Below are positions 1 to 10,017 of a DNA stretch of 13,526 bases, piece after piece. The stretch comes from Halicephalobus mephisto (Eukaryota; Nematoda; Chromadorea; Rhabditida; Panagrolaimidae). A program made the translations under genes and the position numbers. The DNA lies in contig SWDT01000301.1 of assembly GCA_009193035.1 (NCBI GenBank), forward strand, positions 1 through 13,526, in the 5' to 3' direction. How positions within the stretch are numbered: the stretch's first letter is position 1; each line of letters opens with the position of its first letter. The notes under the pieces were generated by a model, which did no database searches, was not told the DNA's origin, and saw nothing but the letters and a program-made list of their open reading frames with translations.

Positions 1-928
1 GGATTTTCCTCTCGGGATACTTCTTGGAAATAAACTCTCTCACTTAGTCATAGCTGGAATCAAAAAATCAATTCTGCTTTCGAGCACTGTTTGAATGATA
101 AAATCTCCTCTTCTTAATACACACACATCTTGTGAGAGTTTATGTCAGTAGTAAAGAGTTTCTTACCATAAGCTTCTACAGTATCTTTAATCTTCGGATG
201 GAAATCAAACAATCTCTCGATGTGATCTTTCACTGGATGGAAATATTTGTAAGATTGAAAGTAATTCCCTCTTAAGACTAAGTATTTTTGTGGGACCTCA
301 TGCATTCTAAAAACTTACTTATTTCAAAGATTGTTTTTTTAATATCTCACATATCAGGATCATCATATTTGCAACAGTGACTTCCAAAATCAGAACGAGT
401 AACCTCAGAATTATTCAAATCCTAAAATTAATGTTTATAGGGTTTTTAAATTTGGAATATACATGGAAGTCTATAGTTTCATTACTCTGGGAAAAGTTAC
501 GAGGTACTCGTTTTGTGTAGTCTTTTTGACATTTCTTAGTGATATCGAATCCAGGGGTTCTGTTGAAATGGAGACCAATTCCATATAGGGCAGCTATTCT
601 GTACATCTGATTCCTAACCCGCTACAAATGACATAGGAGGCAAAGATGAATCGATTAAACTTTCTCAGATTTATTAGCGGAATATTGAAGTCTAGAATAT
701 GAAATAAGTCATATTAAACAAATATAAGTAATTTCAACCAGTATTATTTAATTCAGAAGTAGCGGCATTCAATTGAATTGCTTTTACTGCACTATAATCT
801 CTATAACTTTCAATAACTCCCAGGTCTTTGTTCTCTTCAATAAAAAATAAGTAAAGAAAAATAACTAGTACCAAAATCAAAGCACTGAAGCTGTTTACCA
901 ATAGTAAAGGGAGTTTTCTGCTGCTCAT
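1..928 (-). pseudogene. GT11 (alpha-1,2-fucosyltransferase-like) gene, frameshifted, cut by left edge
   Basis: This minus-strand copy is paralogous to the intact GT11 gene at 10018-11221. Visible exons are 928-739, 691-463, 421-351 and 306-1, separated by introns of 47, 41 and 44 bp with GT/AG ends. Exon 1 encodes a signal anchor (about residues 5-30, rich in L, V, I and F). The next exons carry a GLG(N)QMYRIAALYGIG motif, then a stretch aligning with the paralogue from HEVPQKYLV to HKMCV, then RRGDF, the GT11 donor-binding motif. The last two introns fall at the same places and phases as in the paralogue. The frame breaks by one base near 611 (at GLGNQ), near 115 (just before RRGD) and near 43. 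The C-terminal third lies outside the window. A T-rich AG acceptor (CCTTTTAG) lies 19 bases upstream of the ATG and could be a trans-splice site. Homology is seen directly. Loss of function is inferred, because all three breaks could be homopolymer contractions and thus sequence errors. Confidence 0.8.
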
Positions 929-2617
929 AATTAGTTATCCGTTTCTAAAAGGAATAATAAAATATCATTTTATCTACAACGTATTTAGAACAAAAAAATG
1001 TGAATGTATTATTGTGATATCAAAACAAGTAATCTTTGGATAGTAATTTCATTGAAATGACATATCAACCGTTTTTGTTAGGAATTTGGCTTAAAAGTTA
1101 TACCTTCATAGATAACTTTTATTTTACAATGAGCTTTGAATTTAGAACATTATATTTGAACTTCTAAAATGAACAAATGCTGTTATCAAATAACTATAGA
1201 GCTCAGTCATTTAAAATTTTTTGTTAATATTGTTATTTCTAATAAAGAACTATGAAATATGAAAAATTTCAAAGAAGCATTAAACTACTTTATACTAGTC
1301 CCTAAAAGTAACAGTAAAAATATACAATGTCACAATATTCGTTAAGATCTAGATTTGATTTATTTTCTGAACAATTGAGCATTGAAATCATCCGGTTAAA
1401 TACTTTATTCATTCCAGAAATCTAAAGTAATAAAATTTCGCGTTTATTCTAAGATAAAAAGTGCTATTCATAAAATTATAGCACTTGAACAGAAAACTGA
1501 TTAAAATGGTTAACATATCATCTGAAATAATTAATGGGATATTATTCTTAAAAAATACGTAACTATTAGTTCTAAACTCATAAGAATGCAATAATAATTC
1601 TAAACATATTGTAAAACAAAGTTTTCCAATATAAAAGAAATTAATAAGTTGTTAATGGGAAGTGTTTGTGAGGAGCAACAAGTAATTTTTAAAAGAATTA
1701 ATTAAATGTTTGTTGCACATTCTGCGCTAAAAACCAACTGATATGAAAATATTAAAAAAGATTTGGAAAATAAGCAAACTATGTTGTTTGTGTTTGTCAC
1801 CAAACGCCAGTCAGCTTCTGGCACGAGAATTTACGAAATGTATAGAAGTTCTATTATCCTCACGAGCAAGTTGAACAAAGCTCACAATTTCAGTATGTAA
1901 CAGAGATCCGCCAAGTTGAAGTTATATCGCGTAACAGAAAATAGCTATCGCTATTCCTTAATTTTTCTTTGTATCTTGTTATTTTACCTAAGGGACTATA
2001 TTGTACTGTGCTTTGTTATGGGAAAAAGAAAACAATTTATTTCCTTGATGGAAGTCTGCATAGACTGCATTGCAGTTCATGATAAGTTTCATAAAATCAA
2101 AAAATAATATATTGTCTCTAGAAGACAAACACAATCAATTGTGTTTGAAATTTTATCAATGATAATGTATGGTAACGAGCGTGATTTAACAGTTAAATGA
2201 ATAACTAATTATTGGATATTTATAGCATCAGACTCCAATTTAAGAAGGAAAGAATATCTATCAAACATTGATTTAGAATTTTTCAAACCAAAACAGGGAT
2301 TGTTCTTGTATCTATGATATTCAATAGATCTGAAACTAAATCAGAATTTTATCGCTAAAAAGCAAAAATAAAACTCAAATATCAGGTTTACATATAACAG
2401 GATAATTGAAGTTCTATTTTGATTTTATCTACTCATGGCGTATATATTGGATCTCTGATTTGCCCTCATTTCTATTAGGAAAAGATTATCTTGAGTCATT
2501 TGGCATCAATAACTTTGTTTATTTTCATCTGATGATATATTAAAAAATTATAGATCTTTTAAATTAACTCAGTTAATCTCTTATTATGATGCAAAAAAAT
2601 AAACTTGAAAAAAGAAC
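929..2617. other. AT-rich intergenic region
   Basis: I see no supportable gene here. Open frames at 1409-1591 (minus) and 1916-2107 (plus) have low-complexity composition and no recognisable motif. A less AT-rich patch around 1640-1920 carries short open frames on both strands (for example ATG 1743 to stop 1874 on plus), which I cannot identify. A 22-bp palindrome is listed separately. Confidence 0.6.
2126..2147. repeat. Short palindrome, 10-bp arms
   Basis: The arms CAAACACAAT and ATTGTGTTTG are perfect reverse complements separated by two bases. No neighbouring gene depends on it. It could be a protein-binding site or chance in AT-rich DNA. Confidence 0.5.
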
Positions 2618-2619
2618 TA

Positions 2620-3096
2620 TAGTGTGGCCCAAAAAATAGACAACATTGGAGTTTCTCAAAAACTAAAAGAGCTAGGAATGACCCGTTTTGAGGGATGATA
2701 GTACTTAACAGTAGTTACAGTTTGGTAATACGGTTACTTCCGGGGGTCCCATCACAAAAAAGTTATCGGCGTTTTCAGAAACAAAATGCACTGTTTTTAG
2801 CCCCTTTTCTGCACGCTTTCTCCTGTGATGCATAGAAGTTTTCAGACTTCGCTTTATGATTCATCTGAAAGCCAATCCTTGAGACTACAAGTGCTCAGAG
2901 TTTCAGAATCTTAGCTCCACTGATGGCTTCAGAAGATTGATTTGGAACCAAACACTTTCTGGAATTGTTTTCGAACCGTCGGTTTCGAGAAGCTACGGAC
3001 GACTTCAACTGTAAATTGAGAATCTGAAATTGCACCTGAATAAACTTCAGGGTCTTTCTGATGTCTCCACCAAAAATCATCAGATTCTGAGAGGTT
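2620..3096 (+). repeat. Left arm of element 1
   Basis: About 477 bp that pairs with 3211-3682. The same sequence recurs, more diverged, as the outer left arm of element 2 (12413-12895) and in degraded form in element 3. Confidence 0.9.
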
Positions 3097-3210
3097 GATT
3101 ACCCCTATAAGCATATCTGTTTTGTGTTTTAAACTTCATTTTTTACTTTCTGAAGCGGGCGGTACTTGACCTCATTCAAGTGAATTGAGTTACCAGAGGG
3201 TCGGAAATTC
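3097..3210. repeat. Spacer of element 1 with internal hairpin
   Basis: The spacer matches the inner right arm of element 2 (GATTACCCCTA, ATATCTGTTTT and a CTTCATTTTT block). It contains ACTTGA-6 nt-TCAAGT (3164-3181). The same stem occurs in element 2 at 12920-12937 with a different loop, so the stem is better conserved than the loop. Confidence 0.7.
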
Positions 3211-3682
3211 GACCCCCTCAGAATCTGATGATTTTTTGGTGGAGACATCAGAAAGACCCTGAAGTTTATTCAGTGCAATTTCAGATTCTCAATTTACAGT
3301 TGAAGTCGTCCGTAGCTTCTCGAAACCGACGGTTCGAAAACAATTCCAGAAAGTGTTGGTTCCAAATCAATCTTCTGAAGCCATCAGTGGAGCTAAGATT
3401 CTGAAACTCTGAGCACTTGTAGTCTCAAGGATTGGCTTCAGATGAATCATAAAGCGAAGTCTGAAAACTTCTATGCATCACAGGAGAAAGCGTGCAGAAA
3501 AGGGGCTAAAAACAGTGCATTTTGTTTCTGGAAACGCCGATAACTTTTTTGTGATGGGACCCCGGAAGTAACCGTATTACCAAACTGTAACTACTGTTAA
3601 GTACTATCATCCCTCAAAACGGGTCATTCCTAGCTCTTTTAGTTTTTGAGAAACTCCAATGTTGTCTATTTTGGGCACGCTG
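3211..3682 (-). repeat. Right arm of element 1
   Basis: About 472 bp that is the reverse complement of the left arm. Five of the arm-to-arm differences are run-length changes (for example five versus four G near 2742 and 3561), and only a few are substitutions. Confidence 0.9.
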
Positions 3683-3684
3683 TA

Positions 3685-4273
3685 TAATACAGTGACTTCT
3701 AATATAAGATATTTGCTATATGTTCATTGTTATTCAAAAATTATATCTATTAACAATAGTCACTTCAATTACTTTTGTTATCTGATTAGATTCACATTTT
3801 ACAACAAGTGGATTCTTATGAATTTCAAAATATTTTTCAACAAAATTTACTGAATATTCATTAATCTTTTTTCTTTTAGAATGAAAATCAGTTTTAGTAC
3901 TGACAGATAAACATCTTTTTGCAAGTTCTAATTGATTATACAATAAATATACATAGTCATATCAAAGTATGAAAATTGTTAATAATAAGAAGTCTATTTC
4001 TTACACGATATCAATTCAAATTCTAAAATGAGAGTTCAGACTATTTTCCAAGTGTTTCAATTATATAAATATAAAGTGTTTTTAGGAATTCTTGTACATG
4101 TTCTGTTAATTCGGTACCTTTGTTTCACAACCATTACAGATAACTTCCATAATTTTATTTCATCTACATAATAATAATTTTATTACGTATACACTATTTC
4201 AGTTTTTATTACTGCAAAATTTCCGAACAGGCTAACTAGCTTATGACTGAAGACCAAATTCTATAATCGAGAC
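3685..4273. other. Intergenic region, nothing recognised
   Basis: AT-rich sequence between element 1 and the receptor pseudogene. The 69-codon minus frame at 3734-3943 is hydrophilic but matches no family I recognise and has no clear splice connection to the receptor. I do not annotate it as a gene. Confidence 0.5.
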
Positions 4274-4981
4274 TCAATTCATTTGCCAGCTAATGACAAG
4301 TGTCTGACACATTATATCAAGTCCTTGATATTTCTTGGACGATCTAAGAAGTGCACTTATTTTATATAGTACTGTAATGTCGAAAAAGTTGAAAACCACT
4401 AAACTGAATCGAAAAACTAGTAATAGAAATAATACTGGGAGATCTTCCTGATGGACACAGTACTGTTGAAGAATCTCTGCCCATGATTTAATCATCGGTT
4501 TAATTGTCTCTAATGAGTGATTCTGTTGGAACTGAATTGCTGCGACATCCTGAATTCTGTGATCATTTTTAGTGAGATAATTGACAGTTCCTTCTTTGTC
4601 TTCTTTACATACTTCGATCAGAGTCTCCAACACCTGAGCATAGATGATGTATTGAACGGGAATGAAAACCGTTTCTTTTTTGTTTTTACCAGATGATGAT
4701 TTTCGAAATTGGGCATTCACTCTATTCGCTCTCATTCCAATTGCAAAACAACGTTGAAGGCGGCAACAAGAACATTTGAGAATTTCGAAATCTGCAAATA
4801 GATTTTGAAATTTTTTATATTATGAATTGTACGCATTATTTGTAAAGTAACTACTTTTTTTACTGCAAGAAACAATAGCTGGATGAATAATATGTCTTTT
4901 GAAGAACATGGCACAAGCATTACAGGCTTTGGTTCCGTATCTATAGTTTTTAGTAAACTGCAAGCACACACGACATTTCAT
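4274..4981 (-). pseudogene. Nuclear hormone receptor, decayed (DNA-binding domain plus truncated C-terminal part)
   Basis: The minus-strand ATG at 4981 opens a C4 zinc-finger DNA-binding domain. Finger 1 is complete: C3-x2-C6-x13-C20-x2-C23, with the P-box CNACAMFFKR. Finger 2 starts at C39, has Tyr at the position where C45 is expected, and continues after an intron with KCSCCRLQRCFAIGM (C55, C58). The canonical x5, x9 and x2 spacings are restored only if exon 1 ends at 4837 and the intron runs 4836-4792 (45 bp, ending TTTGCAG). Its donor, however, reads AT instead of GT. Exon 2 (4791-4274) then stays open for about 153 residues after the GM, shorter than a normal ligand-binding domain, with no recognisable AF-2 end. 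A stop at 4820-4822 would end unspliced reading. Such receptors are DNA-binding transcription factors, strongly expanded in nematodes. The lost cysteine, lost donor and short tail make this a likely pseudogene. Confidence 0.8.
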
Positions 4982-6193
4982 CTTTCAAAATAAAAACAGA
5001 AATTCAAAACCTATACATCAAATGTAGATATGAGGTGTATATTTAAAATCATCATCTTAATTTTTATTAATTTATCAGCTTTTTATATCTCACTTGTCCT
5101 ATTTTGAAAAAGATGGTCTTTGTGTCTATAATTTCCTTCCTCTTCATCCGATAACGTATTCCTAGAATGCAGATTATTAAAATCAACTGATCGGTTTTCC
5201 AATATTATTCGAAAAAGAAAGTGCACAACACTATTTGTTCCCATAAAAACATTGTTTCAACTTTAAAACAAAGTAGAAAGATTAGGAACTTGTCCTAGAA
5301 TGCAAAACTATCTGTTCCATTAATTACACATAATAAGATTGCACATAACGATTATATAATTTAATTAAAGTTTTCACTTTCATTAATGTTGTAGTAAAGA
5401 AATTTTAAAAAATCCGTGCACCCTTCTGAAACTTGTAGTTTCCATTCTATTGCCTATGCTTTATTTATTCTTATACAATCAAAAACAAAATTAGAGAAGA
5501 TTCACTTTGTGCTGTCGACTTCTTTGCGATATCAATCAATTAAACAACATCTCCATTTCTGGAGGTTCTAGAGTGAATTGAACTTCATTTGAAATCGCTC
5601 TACGAAATAATTGATTTTGATTTGACGAAGCTCTCAAATTAATTGGTGAATATCCTAAATAATTTATTTTTCATATTCTATTACAGTCGCCAACACTGGA
5701 AGCTAGTATAAATTCAAAATGCACACAGCAAACTCTTTAAATCTCTGAACTAAAAAATTAAAAAGTTTTAATAATCTTTTCTATTTCCCGTTTTTCTTTC
5801 CCTAATAATGATGAAAAATCAATCCAGTTCATACAGATAATCCTAATTCAACGAATAGATTATCAGATGAACGAGAAGAAATTATAAACACAAAGAAATG
5901 CATATTGTTCTCTTCTCCCATAAAAAGAAGACAAATGGAATATGCAAATACAATTACCGGAACTGATGAAAATCAACATAAAGATTTTAAATATACACTT
6001 CAGATATCTATTTCATATATATCTTAATATCACTTTTACTTTCGGAGAAAAGGTTTCAAATCTCCCTGTAATTTACTTATTATGTACATATGAAGTCAAA
6101 GTTTGTAGTACATGTATCTCTGCTTTAAAAGAAATATTATTCTCTTTTTGTTATTTTTGTGCAAACCATATGAGTGTTTGATGCATTTTTGTA
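4982..6193. other. AT-rich intergenic region
   Basis: No supportable gene. The 79-codon plus frame at 5942-6181 is chance-like. A 39-codon minus frame at 5652-5536 follows an acceptor-like TTATTTAG and has a protein-like composition, but no in-frame upstream exon could be joined to it. Confidence 0.5.
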
Positions 6194-6897
6194 CAGTATG
6201 GATAAAACAGCAGATTAGGTATTAAGTACTTATTTCCAAAAAGCGAGAATAATTAAAATTACCTATATTTTGATAGTAAGATGATTTTTGAAAGTCGCAT
6301 TGTAAAGAAGTTATAGTCATTTTAAGAAAAAAAGTGGTATTTTTGATATTTTTTCATATACTTTCTTTCATAAAAAATAGTGCGTTTCAAAGTCCGATTT
6401 TTAACTTAATTTAAAGCCCATTCTCGATACTACAAATGTTAAGGATTTCATATTTTTATTATTTCCGGTGAAAAATTCAAAAACAATGTAAAGTTTTTTC
6501 TGGTGAATTTTTAGTTTCTGAAGTTGACGGTGACTTCTGAGAATATCTTCAAAATAACTATTTGACGATTAAGCGTTCCAAACTGTATTTCATAATTGTT
6601 CAGTGAAACTATAATTCTAAAAACCTCAGCACTTGTAGCGTCGAGAATGAGGTTTCAGATAAGCTACAAATTAGAGTTTGAAACATTATTTATTGTGAGA
6701 GAAAACACGCAGAAAATGATTAAAAAGATGTTTTTTTCTCACAACGAGTATGACTTTTTCGTCGCGCGGATCTTTAGTGGTAATCGTATTATCGAAATAC
6801 AGATAATTCCAAATAATATCATCCCTTAATATAGAATAGTAAGAGCTCTTCTTATTTTCGAAAACATTTAATGTTTTCTTTTCTTTGGCTCACAGTG
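6194..6897. mobile_element. Degenerate palindromic element 3, same family
   Basis: This 704-bp fossil starts CAGTATGG after TA (6192-6193) and ends CACAGTG before TA (6898-6899). The right part (about 6465-6897) aligns along its length with the right arm of element 1: blocks CAGTG, CAGCACTTGTAG, GGTTTCAGAT, GAGAGAAA, GCAGAAAA, CATCCCTTA and AGAGCTCTT. The left part (6194 to about 6460) aligns with the left arm: AAGAAGTTAT, CTACAAATGTTAAGG and TTTCATA. The left arm is shorter, so the centre and inner left arm are deleted. Divergence is far greater than in elements 1 and 2, which implies an older insertion. The open frame at 6596-6829 lies inside this repeat and is not a gene. Confidence 0.75.
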
Positions 6898-6899
6898 TA

Positions 6900-7433
6900 T
6901 AAGAATAATTATATATATTTGTGAAACTTCTTTAAAAATTGAATTATGCTTATGTGAAACAAACGGGATATTGTTGTGGATGCTTAGCCTCCATGACCGG
7001 AGATATTCAGAACACCGAAGACTTAATAGTCCTTTCTCTCCACAGAAAAGTATAAAATGGAGCACTTCGGTTTATTGTAGTCCTCCCCTGGTGTAGCGCC
7101 GTTATTAGCAATATTATTCTTATATTATATTGTGTCTGATGCTAAATAAAAGATATAACAGATATATAATCGAATAATGAGAAAAGTACGTTGGGAAACT
7201 AAAGTGAAAATTAGTGTAATTGTCATGATACAAAGTTGCGTGGTTGCGTAACATTTTTATATAATAAGTTATTTACTCATTCGGAAATGATATATTAATA
7301 TATTAAAATGGTTGAGTTATATGGTTTTTTGATTTTATACTGTTGGATTTAAATTTACTTATTTATGAAATAATCGTAGAATTTTTAGAATCCAAGGAAA
7401 TTGTTATTAGTTGTGATGAATACTTTTTGAATT
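6900..7433. other. Upstream region of the GT49 gene
   Basis: Mostly AT-rich. A more GC-rich patch at about 6960-7105 contains ACCGAAG (7014-7020) and CTTCGGT (7065-7071), which could close a stem around two small nested stems. A T-rich AG (GAATTTTTAG, ending 7388) lies 45 bp upstream of the GT49 start codon and could be a trans-splice or 5'-UTR acceptor. No other gene is seen. Confidence 0.4.
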
Positions 7434-8720
7434 ATGTCCAAGAAATTTAAACCATTATTATATCTTTTAGTTCTGTGGATTATTCTATTAATTTCAAACT
7501 TCAAAACTAGTTACATAAATTATAAAACATTAGAATTCAAAAATTTCACCAGTGTTGAACATTCTCAGAAGTACTGTGTCATTTATAACTACTGGGAATC
7601 ACAAAAAGAGTATTCAGAAGGACCTCACATCACTTTAGTTCTGCATGCTACTTCCGGATACTTGTCTTACCTGAAAGATCAACTAATGACCTGGACTGGA
7701 GGAATATCTGTTTCAGTCTTCATCCCCTCTTTTGGTAATCAATATGAAAGTGCTGTGAATTTTCTGGAGAACCAATTTTACTTGAAATCAATTTTCTCAG
7801 CTTTATCTTCCCCGGAAGGGACAGAATTGAGGAACTCTGGCCAGATTTCCCTGCATTTATTCTTTGAAAAGAAATATTTCCGAACCTGTCCAACATTACT
7901 GATTCCAGAAAACATGTATTCTGTTTTGAGAACTTCTTTTTCTAATGTGAAATACTTCGAGGATATTACAGAGATCTATCCAATAAATGTAGCCCGGAAC
8001 ATTGCTAGAAAAGCAGTAAAGACAAATCTCTTTATTAGCGGCGACATTGAACAATTTTACGTCAGAGATTTTGAATCGAAGATGTACGAACTTGCAAAGA
8101 GGATTCTGATCGAGTTTGTAGGAGTTGTTTAATTTTTATAAAAATACATTTAGAGGCAAAAAGAAGACGGTCCTTGTGTACAGACGATTCGAATTGCACC
8201 ACTCCGCTCCAATACCGAGGAACAAGACAGAGCTGAAACAACTGATCGCAAAAAAAGAAGCAGTGGAATTCCATACGCACTACTACTCGATCGGTCATCA
8301 TATCAGAAACCTGCAGAAATGGCTGAAGACCCCAGAAAACGAACAAGAAACCCGTGTCGTCGATGAGATTCTTTATAGAAATGAGGAATGGGAACCTCAA
8401 TTTGTTGGAGACGAGAGAGTCCCTTTCCATGACGAACGCTTCCCTTACCGGTACAGAACTAATGTCCAACTTGTGAGTTTCTCATCAACTAATTAATAAT
8501 CAAGTCAATTTAGGGTCTTCATTTGTGTTTCAAGAATTTTTCCTTCTCAATTGTTTCCGACTTGTTCTCTATTCATCGAGGAATTCTGAAAAAGGAGCCG
8601 TTAAAAATATCTTTAGTAAAATCCCTAGTGATGAAAAAGAACCCTTACGCTATTAGAAAAATCTTTAGGAAAGAATTAGTTGCAAATTATCCAGAAATGG
8701 CTCAAATTTGTCCATTTTAA
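7434..8720 (+). CDS. GT49 glycosyltransferase, B4GAT1/LARGE-related (nematode BGNT-like), intact
   Basis: The coding exons are 7434-8113, 8154-8472 and 8514-8720, with introns of 40 and 41 bp (GTTTGT...TTTAG and GTGAGT...TTTAG). The joined frame is exact and gives 401 aa, about normal for the family. A short basic N-terminus (MSKKFK) and a hydrophobic segment at residues 8-20 make it a predicted type II Golgi membrane protein. The lumenal domain shows HITLVLHAT (65-73), YPINVARNIAR (182-192), SGDIEQ (202-207) at the family's metal-binding DxD position, VYRRFE, a W-EP/DERF segment near the second exon's end, SIHRG, and a C-terminal FRKEL-NYP block like that of vertebrate B4GAT1. The family transfers glucuronic acid or N-acetylglucosamine; worm members were named as beta-1,3-GlcNAc-transferases. 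The substrate here cannot be read from sequence. The DxD reads DIE. The ATG was chosen as the first one in frame ahead of the membrane anchor. An AATAAA overlaps the stop codon. Confidence 0.9.
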
Positions 8721-8725
8721 ATAAA
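8720..8725 (+). terminator. Polyadenylation signal AATAAA of the GT49 gene
   Basis: A canonical AATAAA begins on the last base of the stop codon. It predicts a very short 3' UTR of some 15-25 bases, which is within the normal range for nematode genes. Confidence 0.6.
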
Positions 8726-10017
8726 TATATTTGTATCAATTAGTTAAATTTCAAACTTTCTTTGTTAACTCATTAAAGATTGATAAACGTGATCTGAATT
8801 TGAGGATATTTATGTAATCGATGCTTTTTAATTATACAAAATTCGTGATGCAATACATAAGGTTTTTATAAAAATAACTATTGTAGTCTTATAATAAATC
8901 CAGAAATAACATTTCATTAAAGAACGAAAGTAAAATTTCGTTAATTTTCATGATGGGCTATTTTACAAATGCGATTTTCCTTAATATATGTTTGGTTGAT
9001 CTCACAAATTCCTTCAACTCTTACGATTCAAAATATTTTTGGCACGAACATTGACAAAAGAAACAGATCCTTCTGATATATTATGAGTTAATTAAGAAAA
9101 AACAAACGTTTGCCGCATTCATAAATGCAAAAGGTCAACCATAATTTTTTCGACGACTTACATGCAAATCCAAAAATACAATCTAATTAACCAATGCAAG
9201 AAAAGCTCCAAGAAGATTAACAAAGTTGCTTGAAATTCTATTTAAATTATATCTGTATTTAATTGATAATTATTTGGGCAAACGTTCTTCCTCTCTCTTT
9301 ATATGAACCACCATTGAGAAAATAAATCACAATTATGATTTATATATACAGTAAAATCAATAATTTTTGCATTTAAAAATATTTATTTGTGAGCAAAATC
9401 TTTCTTCGATTTACTAGATCTTTTTCAACTTAATTATGGAGTTAATATTGTTCCTTCATTTGACAATTCAACAATAAGGACCTCTAATATGTTAGAGTAT
9501 ATGAAATATGAATTATGAAAATAATAGTATCAGTAGTTTAAAAGAAAATGGTTCGGTGATCTCTATCGGAGTTCCACATCCTAGATTAATATCTTATTGG
9601 TAAATAAATTCTAGATTTATAAGGAATTTCGTATATCTTGATATAATTGCAATTGATGTGGATAATGGATTTAATATAATATAAAAATATTATTTTTCAA
9701 TCGGTTTTCTCCTCTTGCTGGCTTATTATTTTTAATTATAGAATTGTAAAATAAGACTCAAAAACTTTAGTTATAAACAAAAATCTTTATATATCTATTG
9801 TATTTGTAAGGCAATATTAACCACGAGCATCTATTTTATTTCTCATTATTGTTTTTTAAAAGGTGTATTTTTCAGTCGACATAAAAACCACAGTTGAAAT
9901 TTATTTGCTTATTCTATTAATTCAATTACTCTAACAAAAATAACTAAGAGTTAACACTTTTTTATCTCATAAAACCAAAGTTATTTTTAAGATATTTCGA
10001 ACTACGGCTCTCCAAAG
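8726..10017. other. AT-rich intergenic region upstream of the GT11 gene
   Basis: No open frame of note and no repeat recognised. T-rich AG sequences just before the GT11 start (TTATTTTTAAG ending 9991, and CTCCAAAG directly abutting the ATG) could serve as trans-splice acceptors. The distance of about 1.3 kb from the GT49 gene argues against a nematode operon, whose genes usually lie about 100 bp apart. Confidence 0.5.

Larger units (their letters stand above)
2620..3682. mobile_element. Palindromic Tc1/mariner-type MITE, element 1 (complete)
   Basis: This is a 1063-bp fold-back element with no coding capacity. The left arm (2620-3096) and right arm (3211-3682) are nearly perfect reverse complements around a spacer of about 114 bp (3097-3210). 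It is flanked by TA at 2618-2619 and 3683-3684, the target duplication typical of the IS630-Tc1-mariner superfamily. Terminal bases are close to the CAGTGTGGCCCAAAA consensus shared with element 2 at 12413, although each end of this copy has one or two changes. The arms differ mostly in the outer 20 bp and in single-base homopolymer lengths, which points to a young insertion or to arm homogenisation. Short open frames on minus within the left arm (2895-3114) are repeat sequence and not genes. It probably depended on a transposase supplied in trans. Confidence 0.9.

Noticed and set aside
2895..3114. Two overlapping minus-strand frames of 61 codons
   Set aside because: Both lie in the left arm of element 1 and mirror non-coding right-arm sequence.
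3734..3943. 69-codon hydrophilic minus frame, possibly a receptor tail exon
   Set aside because: No nuclear-receptor motif, and no splice sites join it in frame to 4274.
5536..5652. 39-codon minus frame after an acceptor-like TTATTTAG
   Set aside because: Joining the nearest upstream donor creates a stop codon; too short to support without homology.
5942..6181. 79-codon plus frame
   Set aside because: Composition is that of AT-rich noise, with no motif, splice context or clear start context.
6596..6829. 77-codon plus frame
   Set aside because: It lies wholly within degenerate element 3 and aligns with non-coding arm sequence.
7014..7071. tRNA-like 7-bp acceptor stem
   Set aside because: The interior does not form D, anticodon or T arms, and no anticodon loop could be placed.
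8062..8469. 135-codon minus frame
   Set aside because: It is antisense to exon 2 of the GT49 gene, whose plus frame has clear family motifs and splice junctions.
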